This document shows positions 22,692 to 29,322 of a stretch of DNA of 29,322 nt, piece after piece. Origin of the DNA: Mucilaginibacter sp. UBA5151 (GTDB lineage Bacteria > Bacteroidota > Bacteroidia > Sphingobacteriales > Sphingobacteriaceae); contig DHXR01000028.1 in assembly GCA_002413785.1 (NCBI GenBank), positions 86,288 through 115,609 on the forward strand, in the 5' to 3' direction. A program made the translations under genes and the position numbers. Numbering within the stretch: the first letter of the stretch is position 1; each line of letters starts with the position of its first letter. The notes beneath the pieces were generated by a model, which ran no database searches, was not told the DNA's origin, and saw only the letters and a program-made list of their open reading frames with translations.

Positions 22692-25600
22692 TTACCGGGG
22701 CTTATTTAAAGGCTGAACCTGTGTTGCTGTTGAATCAGCCTTTTTATCCGCAGCTTTTTGTTTCTCCTGATCCTTTTTTTGATCATCGTTGTATTTTTTT
22801 GCTAATGCTTTATCCTCTTTGGTTTTCTTAACAAATAATTCTTTAAAGTGGTCATAATCATAAGTTAATGAAAAGCCAATACCCGTTTCCACTACTTCGC
22901 CCTCTATTACAATAAATTCATTCCGCCGGTAAACACGCACCATGTAACGTCCGTCTTTGGTTAGTTTATAATTTACTGAAATACTTCCGGCAATATCTGT
23001 TGTTTTCTGGCCGGGTTGGTTCTGGCCTTCCAGGTTAAAGTTATTGCCTACCGTTACAGCAACACGATCATTCAGAAACTGTTTTGATAAACCTACATTC
23101 AGATCAGTCCGGTTTTGTTGTGTGCCTGTTGAGTAATCAGCACCGGAAGTAAGGTCGAAATTTAACTGCACACCACCAATGAGATTACCAGCCAGTCTAT
23201 TTAGCTGATCGGATAATAAACCGCTCACGCTGTTGCGTATTACACCACCGATGCCGGTATTGCCGCCCTGGCTTTGCAAAGGATTATCGCCGATAAAATG
23301 GCCCAGTACCAATACACCGAGCACCTGTTTGTTCATTTCATTCGGATCCTGCCTGATCTGATCAAGCCTCGTATTTACTGTGGATACCACATCGGGGCCT
23401 ACAGAATAGCTGCTATCCGGTAAAACGATATCGAAACTGATATCCGGTTTTAACAGCTGATTTTTCATGCTCAGATCAACGTTAAAGGGTAGTTTTTGTT
23501 TGTACTGGGTAGCGTTTTGCGAACCGCCCAACTGGTCGCTTACCAGGTCGATTGGGGGCACATTTGCTACGTAAATAGCCGTAAGGTCAATATTTGCGGA
23601 GGTTGGGTCGCCAGTCCAGGTGATGGTGCTTCCTTTTTTGAACAGAAATTTCCGTTTTACCGAAGCGTACGACAAGTTGTACGAACCCTGGTCAACGGTA
23701 TAAGTACCTGTAAGATTTATTTTTCCACTCGGATCAATAGCGCCGTTTAATTGTGCTTCGCCTTTTAGTTGCACCACATCGTTGTTGCCTTTATCCACCA
23801 CAATAGTAAAATTGGCTGCTTTATTTATTTTTATGGTTGCAGAAATGTCAAGTCCGCTCACACGTGATTTGCGCAGCGAATCCAATTGTTTTGCTAAAAA
23901 TATCGAATCTGTTTTTGGCATATTAGGGTTAATAACCTCAACAACGCCCTCGCGGTCCTCTAATCCAGGATCACTCTGGGGCAGAACGATAGTAAGATCA
24001 GTTTTGTCATTAACCGTTATGTCTGCATCAATAACAGGTTTCTTCATATCGCCGCGGATCTTGATCCGGCTGTCAACATAAAGTTTGCCATAGTATAGCC
24101 GGTTATCTTCCTGTGTTGAGTTGATCACCCTGAAATTACCGGAGGTAATATCAACCCCAAAACTAAAATCTCTAAAAGTTTTGGTGTAAACCGTGCCGGT
24201 TACCATCGCCTTATTCCCGAGAGAATCCACAAGGGTAAAATCATCGAAAAGGATACCGTCATTATTAAAGGTTATGGTTTCTTTTGGCATGGTAAAGTAC
24301 GAGTTCAGCATGGCCACATTAAACCCAACTTTGTTGAAATTAACATCGCCCCTTACCACCGGTGCATCGGTAGCACCTGATATTTTTAGCTGCCCGCTGA
24401 TATTCCCGCTTGCGTTCCTTAAACTCCCAAAACTGAAGCCCTCGATACTCTTCATATTCAGGCTTATCATATTTAAGTTGAGGTCAAGCTTACCTGCAGG
24501 GGTGGTATAATATAAACCAGTTACGTTAACCTGGTTGCCTTTCCCGGTAATACCCATGTCGACAGCATAAGCATCCGGAGTTTGGTTATTAACTTTTAGT
24601 GCTATGTTGCCTACGGTATCACCCTTAAAATTAAAATCATTAACATTTAAGTCGGTAGTAAAGGTCATTGCTTTTTGGAAATTACTGATATGAACTTTAC
24701 CATTTATCACACCGCCTGCCTGTAACGAATCCTGTTCAGCCATCCTCGTAAGCGTTTCTATTTTAAAGTTTTTAAAGTCCACGGTTAGCGGCGCGTTCAT
24801 TTCCTGCGTGTCACTATTAATGCTCAATATCTGGTTACTACTGTTAATGGAAAAATCTTTTGCCATTATGCCCTTGCTGCCAAACTGTAACGCATTATCA
24901 GTACTTACAGTCCATGGCAAATAATTTAGGAGCAGCCCGTTTTGCAGAAAACTGAACTGATACTCGTTTGGTAAAATGCTAAATACGCCTGCCATACGAT
25001 AGCGTTCTTTTTTTGCCGCATCGCGCACCTGTAAACTGATGTTTAGCTTATCATTTTGCGCATTGCCGGTGATGCTGGTAAATAAAAGGTCAACAGACGG
25101 GGAAGCCTTTATTTCATCAACTGTTAAACTGTAATTGAGCGCGTTATTGCCTGTGTTAACTGCAAGTTTTAAATTGTTGATAGTATTTGTGCCGTAAACA
25201 AGCTTTGGGACGGAGCCATTTATTTGCAGGTCACCGGTTTGGCTATTAAAATGGCCATTTATTGTAACGGGGTCGAGCTTTTTTAAAGATGGAACGAGCT
25301 GTGCGCTTAATGGCGACTTAACCAGGCGCATGTCAAATACAAATTGCTCGGGCGCGTATGCCGGTTTGGTTTTTACTGATGCATTGGCAATGGCTGTATT
25401 GAAATATTTATTGCTGACATCCTGCAAAGCTGCACCGATTTCGGTAAGCTTATATTTGCCGGCTATATGGGCATACAGCATCGGGGCCTTTAGCTTTATA
25501 GTGCTGCTGTCAGAATTGGCTGTTGACACCAGACTCACGGTATCCAGCCGGATTGTCTGCTGTTTTTGGGCTATGAGCAGGTCGGTCATCAAAATATTGG

Positions 25601-27857
25601 CGTTCAAATAACCCGGGTCGGCAGTGGGGATATCAGCCACTATTTTTCCGCGAAAACGCATTGGATCTTTTGAGAAATTCAGCTTTTGCAGGTCGATACT
25701 ATCCACCAGCAAGGTTGCATATACCGATGGGTATTTTTTATTCAAATCCGCTTTGCCATCAAGGCTGAAATTGATATTAGGGTCTTTCATTCGGGCCTGC
25801 ACGGTATAATTACCGGCGTTCGCCGTGCCTGTAAGCACCAGGTGCTGGTAAACATAGCCTTTTACATTCGCTTTTACCACATCCCCGCCGAATTGCAGCT
25901 TAGTCTTTTTAGGATCAAGTCCAGCGCCTTTAATGGTTGCCGTTAGCGTTACCATACCCACATTTTGAGGCTGCTTTATCAGGACGCCCACATTTAAATC
26001 GTTTGTTTTTATATTTACCGAATAGGTTGCCCGATCTTTTTGATTAGCGTTTTTCATGGTTGCATCCAAATCAACCGCCCCGTAGGTAGAACGCAGGACT
26101 AACCTGCTACCAAAGTTGTACCGGCTTCCTTTAAAGGTTCCTCTGAGGTTCAAATTAGCCGGGATACTGACCGACGCGGGTATCACCCCCGGTGAAACCA
26201 GTTTGGCAATATCGGCGCTGCCGGTATTAAAATCGGCTATATCAAGGTTGAAATATGATTTATTTACATCTGGCAAGCCCTTTATAGTGGCAGACGCCTT
26301 TATGTGCGTATTGCTTAAACCCCTGATTTCGAGGCTTGGGATACGCAGATCGTTTACTTTGCCTGTAACCCGGCCATCTATCCGGAAAACTGCATCAGGT
26401 GCATGTTTAAATGGGTCCATAGAAGCCATTGAAGGCACCAGCAGCAAAATGTCTTTTAAGCCTAAACGGCTGCCATCCAAATTCGCATTAATTGATACCT
26501 GGCCGGGGTTATTGCTCAACGCTGCAATAGAAGGATAACTCACCCGCAATTGTTTTTGTATAACTGTTTGCGGTGTTTCGAGATAAAGATCATTTAAGAA
26601 GGCATTTTTTGGGCCATATAAAAATGTAGTGCGGAACTTTTTAACAATTAAGCCGCTTTTTTCATTGAATGAAAATGAATTGACCTTTCCCGAAATAGCA
26701 TTCGTGCTGTAGGAAATGTTTTCAGCATCGGAATTAAGGTCCCGAATATTCATGTGGCCAAAATCAAGCCCTTTGGCTACCGGGCTTTGGGCATTGTTAT
26801 CATACTTAATATTATCATTGCTAAAACTTATCTTTTCTAAATTAGCCGCCCATCCCTTCGAGCTTTGTGGCGATGCCACCAGGGTATCTAATTTTTTAAC
26901 GGCTTTTATGATGGCTTTTTTAACCGATTCGGGTTTGGCAAATGTCACTCCTGCCCTGGTATCATTCAGCTCGATGTTTTTGATCACCAGCTTTTGATTT
27001 TTAAGGTCAATCTTACCCATCTCCACCAATAACTTGCCGAGGTTTATTTTCGATGTCATCTGGTTGCTGCGGTAATCAACTTTTATTCGTGAAATATCAA
27101 AAGTGCCAAGGTTAAGGGCTATGCTGATGGGATTAATGGCGGTATCAATTGCTGCTTTTGCAATGGATTGTGCTGTTGGGGTTTGTATGATGACCGCATC
27201 AACATCAGACAAGTTGACTTTCGGGATACTGAATTTCATCTTGTCCATATCAAAATCCCTGATGCGTGTATCAAAATGCCCAAGTAAAAATTTCACGTTA
27301 TAGCCGCTGATCTTGTCGCGATAGGAAACATGAATACGATCAAGATTGATGTTACCGAGCGAAAATTTCATGGCAGATGTTGTATCCGCGGGTTTTACCG
27401 GCTTTTTTTGCTGGCCTGCAAAGGCTTTGATGATATAATCAAAATTGAAAACGCTGTCGGCGCCACGGTTTACGTTGGCGGTAATGCCTTCCAGGTCAAT
27501 TTCGTTTACTTCTACTTTATGGTTAAACAGTTCCAGCAGGCTGATATCAACTTTCAGGTTTTTACCGGCGATGAGGGTGTCTTTTTTCTGGTCTTCAAAA
27601 TAAACATCTTCCAGAACGATCAGCTTTGGCAGACCCAAAGTGACATGACCTATCATTACTTTGGTGTGGATCTTTCCTTGTATAAAAGTAACAGCCTTAT
27701 TCTTTAAAATGTTTTGAATAGCAGGTACCTGTATTAAAATAATGATTAGCAGTACCAGGAAAATGATACCTGCAATTATCCAGAGAATGGTTTTTAGGGC
27801 TACACGGCCAAATCTTTCCAAGAGTAAGTTTGTTTCAGGGGGGGATGATTGATTCAT
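22692..27857 (-). CDS. tamB: TamB, AsmA-like inter-membrane bridge protein
   Basis: A 1721-residue protein with a single N-terminal membrane anchor (about 24-46, hydrophobic IIAGIIFLVLLIIILI) and a very long periplasmic body of repeating beta strands, the AsmA/TamB hydrophobic-groove architecture. Early blocks such as KVMIGHVTLGLPKLIVLEDVYFED (66-89) are typical. The C-terminal TamB (DUF490) domain spans about 1250-1640, with NASGNISGQLKISGATDAPVVRGDVNF, GTYTVDQGSYNLSY, VLGVLVLGHFIGDN and GLSKQFLNDRVAVTVGNNF. The last 40 residues are Lys/Asp/Gln-rich and probably disordered, an unusual tail beyond the domain that contacts TamL. It is longer than E. coli TamB, as is common in Bacteroidota. Codons 5-7 hold a C7 run that could slip. 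A 156-base gap with two small dyads lies upstream. Confidence 0.93.
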   Translation of the reverse strand: MNQSSPPETNLLLERFGRVALKTILWIIAGIIFLVLLIIILIQVPAIQNILKNKAVTFIQGKIHTKVMIGHVTLGLPKLIVLEDVYFEDQKKDTLIAGKNLKVDISLLELFNHKVEVNEIDLEGITANVNRGADSVFNFDYIIKAFAGQQKKPVKPADTTSAMKFSLGNINLDRIHVSYRDKISGYNVKFLLGHFDTRIRDFDMDKMKFSIPKVNLSDVDAVIIQTPTAQSIAKAAIDTAINPISIALNLGTFDISRIKVDYRSNQMTSKINLGKLLVEMGKIDLKNQKLVIKNIELNDTRAGVTFAKPESVKKAIIKAVKKLDTLVASPQSSKGWAANLEKISFSNDNIKYDNNAQSPVAKGLDFGHMNIRDLNSDAENISYSTNAISGKVNSFSFNEKSGLIVKKFRTTFLYGPKNAFLNDLYLETPQTVIQKQLRVSYPSIAALSNNPGQVSINANLDGSRLGLKDILLLVPSMASMDPFKHAPDAVFRIDGRVTGKVNDLRIPSLEIRGLSNTHIKASATIKGLPDVNKSYFNLDIADFNTGSADIAKLVSPGVIPASVSIPANLNLRGTFKGSRYNFGSRLVLRSTYGAVDLDATMKNANQKDRATYSVNIKTNDLNVGVLIKQPQNVGMVTLTATIKGAGLDPKKTKLQFGGDVVKANVKGYVYQHLVLTGTANAGNYTVQARMKDPNINFSLDGKADLNKKYPSVYATLLVDSIDLQKLNFSKDPMRFRGKIVADIPTADPGYLNANILMTDLLIAQKQQTIRLDTVSLVSTANSDSSTIKLKAPMLYAHIAGKYKLTEIGAALQDVSNKYFNTAIANASVKTKPAYAPEQFVFDMRLVKSPLSAQLVPSLKKLDPVTINGHFNSQTGDLQINGSVPKLVYGTNTINNLKLAVNTGNNALNYSLTVDEIKASPSVDLLFTSITGNAQNDKLNISLQVRDAAKKERYRMAGVFSILPNEYQFSFLQNGLLLNYLPWTVSTDNALQFGSKGIMAKDFSINSSNQILSINSDTQEMNAPLTVDFKNFKIETLTRMAEQDSLQAGGVINGKVHISNFQKAMTFTTDLNVNDFNFKGDTVGNIALKVNNQTPDAYAVDMGITGKGNQVNVTGLYYTTPAGKLDLNLNMISLNMKSIEGFSFGSLRNASGNISGQLKISGATDAPVVRGDVNFNKVGFNVAMLNSYFTMPKETITFNNDGILFDDFTLVDSLGNKAMVTGTVYTKTFRDFSFGVDITSGNFRVINSTQEDNRLYYGKLYVDSRIKIRGDMKKPVIDADITVNDKTDLTIVLPQSDPGLEDREGVVEVINPNMPKTDSIFLAKQLDSLRKSRVSGLDISATIKINKAANFTIVVDKGNNDVVQLKGEAQLNGAIDPSGKINLTGTYTVDQGSYNLSYASVKRKFLFKKGSTITWTGDPTSANIDLTAIYVANVPPIDLVSDQLGGSQNATQYKQKLPFNVDLSMKNQLLKPDISFDIVLPDSSYSVGPDVVSTVNTRLDQIRQDPNEMNKQVLGVLVLGHFIGDNPLQSQGGNTGIGGVIRNSVSGLLSDQLNRLAGNLIGGVQLNFDLTSGADYSTGTQQNRTDLNVGLSKQFLNDRVAVTVGNNFNLEGQNQPGQKTTDIAGSISVNYKLTKDGRYMVRVYRRNEFIVIEGEVVETGIGFSLTYDYDHFKELFVKKTKEDKALAKKYNDDQKKDQEKQKAADKKADSTATQVQPLNKPR

Positions 27858-28013
27858 GAATATAATCTATAATCAAATAATCGTGATAAAAGTTTTGGAC
27901 AAGCCTGTAATTTTACAAAAATTGTCTGACGCATGATAGCAGATTATCATGGTGATTGTCTTAAAACAAGAAATCGTGGAATCCTCAGATCAGAAAAATC
28001 AAGAATCAGGCTG
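27858..28013. other. Intergenic region upstream of tamB with two short dyads
   Basis: Two small inverted repeats are visible: TGTAATTTTACA (27906-27917, 5-bp arms) and ATGATAGCAGATTATCAT (27933-27950, 6-bp arms). No full TAnnTTTG box was found on the tamB strand and no intrinsic terminator for the plug-domain gene, so read-through from that gene into tamB is possible. Confidence 0.35.
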
Positions 28014-29270
28014 TTACTTTTTGGTCGTATTCAACACCTTATAACCTATCAATTCTTCCCATCTGGCGCTGGGCGGGCGGTAGTAAACCAGGAGCTGGTA
28101 ATCGTTTTCAGTTTCAAAATGACTGCCCTCAAGTGCGGTATCGTTTGCTTTACCGGCTTTGTTTGTCCAAACGTATGTGTAGTCATAAACTCCCTGTTTT
28201 AAAAACAGGCTGGCTGCAAATTTACCCCTGGCCGTGTCAAAAATCATTTTGCTGTTGTCATCAAGCTTATAATCATTAAACTGGCCCACAATGTAGGGCG
28301 TACCCTCATCCGGCGATTTTTTAGTAGCCAAAGTAAAACATATATGGGCATAGTCGGCATCGGTGCGCGGATCAACGCCGTCCTGGTTAAGGATAAAAAA
28401 ATTGCCGTTCAGATCAAACAGGGAGGTGTAATTTGGCTGATTTAAATCAGGGTCGGTCAGCAAAATTACGGTGTTGGCCGTATCGCGGTAAATATGTAAT
28501 ATATTTATGGCGTTTAATTTGAAGGTGCGGGTATCAAAATGCCTGAATTCATTTCCGGCCGGGAAATCATTTTGGCTTACATCGTTAAAAATGAGTTGTG
28601 TACCACGGATGTACGTTGGCTGTGTATTTAATTGGGCCGTTTCACTTCGCGCATTTTGCATAAGAAAAGTGCGAAGGTCCCCACCCGGATTTTGCACCGG
28701 GAGGCTGCCATAATCAAGCGTAAAATTGATCTTTTGATTACTTTGCCGTGTTGCGTTATCACTTGAAGGCACTATTTCGGCGCTGATTGCAATTTCGGGC
28801 TTAACTACATACAATTTCCTTGTTAACACCATTTTCGACTGGTCGCCATCCTCGTAAACCTTCAGGATATAGTTGCCTGCAATTTTTGGTGCGATGTTTT
28901 CATTCGGCAATTTGAGCTTGTAATGGGTGTATTTTTGTACCGTATTGGTAGAGTAGCTATAATCCGTTACCAGGTCATCCATATAATTTTGCAAATAATC
29001 AATGGGTGAAAGGTTTGATGAGTTCCAGTTGGCATCGCAATGTTCAAGGGTATAGGAATAATTTTGCGTCCCGCCGCGAAGGTTATCAAATGCCAGCAAT
29101 AATTTTTCGCTGGAGCCGAGCGTAATTATAGGGAAGGAAGCTTGTTTTGCTGTATTATAAAACTCAACGCTTTTTATTTCGGGTCGAAAAACGGTATTAT
29201 CATATGTTGATTGAGCGAAAATTTTAGTGGAGATAAATAGCGATAGGAATATTAAGTAAGGCTTTTTCAT
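28014..29270 (-). CDS. Type IX secretion system plug-domain protein (DUF5103)
   Basis: A 418-residue periplasmic protein. The signal peptide MKKPYLIFLSLFISTKIFA is cleaved before Q. I chose the ATG at 29270 because it begins directly with this peptide; an in-frame ATG four codons upstream (29282) is the alternative. The N-terminal domain (about 25-150) shows the family pattern IKSVEFYN, FPIITLGSSEKLLLAFDNLRGG, YSYTLEHCDANWNSSNLSPIDYLQ and a NYILKVYEDGD strand. The middle block has NQKINFTLDY and DLRTFLMQN. The C-terminal part (VGQFNDYKL...GKFAASLFLKQGVYDYTYVW) resembles an E-set/CBM48-like beta sandwich. In structural work on SprA, a protein of this family plugs the translocon from the periplasm. 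The gene implies that the organism has a T9SS. Its neighbour is tamB, on the same strand 156 bases downstream. Confidence 0.87.
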   Translation of the reverse strand: MKKPYLIFLSLFISTKIFAQSTYDNTVFRPEIKSVEFYNTAKQASFPIITLGSSEKLLLAFDNLRGGTQNYSYTLEHCDANWNSSNLSPIDYLQNYMDDLVTDYSYSTNTVQKYTHYKLKLPNENIAPKIAGNYILKVYEDGDQSKMVLTRKLYVVKPEIAISAEIVPSSDNATRQSNQKINFTLDYGSLPVQNPGGDLRTFLMQNARSETAQLNTQPTYIRGTQLIFNDVSQNDFPAGNEFRHFDTRTFKLNAINILHIYRDTANTVILLTDPDLNQPNYTSLFDLNGNFFILNQDGVDPRTDADYAHICFTLATKKSPDEGTPYIVGQFNDYKLDDNSKMIFDTARGKFAASLFLKQGVYDYTYVWTNKAGKANDTALEGSHFETENDYQLLVYYRPPSARWEELIGYKVLNTTKK

Positions 29271-29302
29271 AAAGTAACGCATTGATTGCCAATTATAAAT
29301 TT

Positions 29303-29322
29303 GTCATCCTGAGCGAAGCGAA
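29303..29322. repeat. Start of a probable dispersed intergenic repeat (GTCATCCTGAGCGAAGCGAA)
   Basis: The last 20 bases, GTCATCCTGAGCGAAGCGAA, match a short repeat that I recognise as common between genes in many bacterial genomes, including Bacteroidota, where it usually continues GGATC and pairs with an inverted copy. The window ends within it, so the full element cannot be seen. It lies upstream of the plug-domain gene, outside its coding region. Confidence 0.5.

Noticed and set aside
23496..27707. Numerous + strand open frames opposite tamB
   Set aside because: They are antisense shadows of a long, well-supported gene and show no family features.
1..29322. CRISPR arrays, tRNA or rRNA genes, insertion sequences, riboswitches
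   Set aside because: I saw no regular repeat-spacer pattern, cloverleaf, transposase or known riboswitch motif. The short repeats near 12,900-14,170 are too degenerate and irregular for CRISPR.

Overview
The window looks like chromosome from a Bacteroidota of the Sphingobacteriaceae type (Mucilaginibacter/Pedobacter-like). Four things point there: a tamB gene followed by a lipoprotein TamA variant (TamL), a type IX secretion system plug-domain protein, promoter elements matching the Bacteroidota TAnnTTTG -7 box, and almost no Shine-Dalgarno sequences. The genus is an inference from gene content; no rRNA is present.

Left region (1 to about 16,450, all on the + strand) is the distal part of a surface polysaccharide (O-antigen or exopolysaccharide) locus. 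It holds a flippase cut by the window edge, three left-handed beta-helix acyltransferases, an FkbM methyltransferase, two GT4-like and two GT2-like glycosyltransferases, a Wzy/O-antigen-ligase-like membrane protein, a sugar epimerase/reductase, and a secreted protein that closely resembles GH56 hyaluronidases. It ends with a three-gene module resembling Pseudomonas WbpV-WbpL-WbpM: a 4-reductase, a polyprenyl-phosphate sugar-1-phosphate transferase and a membrane 4,6-dehydratase. Such modules make an N-acetyl-6-deoxyhexosamine (QuiNAc or FucNAc) and load it on undecaprenyl phosphate as the first sugar of the repeat unit. Spacing is tight, with several start/stop overlaps, so much of this is probably one transcript. 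The DNA is visibly more A/T-rich than the right half.

The DNA around the WbpL-like gene is unusual. It holds degenerate, roughly helically spaced repeats (core AATGGTAGTAAATTA) on both sides, and a diverged second copy of the 3' end of the preceding gene. Several long homopolymers (G13, G8, G7, A10, T9) lie inside surface-glycan genes and could be slippage sites.

Right region (16,467 to 29,322) is conserved chromosome: a guanine deaminase (guaD), an OmpH/Skp-like lipoprotein, gyrB divergent from it, a small retropepsin-like aspartic protease convergent to gyrB, the tamB-tamL pair for outer-membrane protein/lipid assembly, and a T9SS plug-domain protein. Two clear intrinsic terminators lie here; the gyrB one is embedded in the 3' end of the convergent protease gene. 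The right edge enters a sequence resembling a widespread dispersed intergenic repeat.

The observation I rate highest is the GH56-like hydrolase inside the polysaccharide operon, with all the active-site residues I can recall from bee-venom hyaluronidase in matching order. Next are the repeats around the initiating transferase and the homopolymer tracts.
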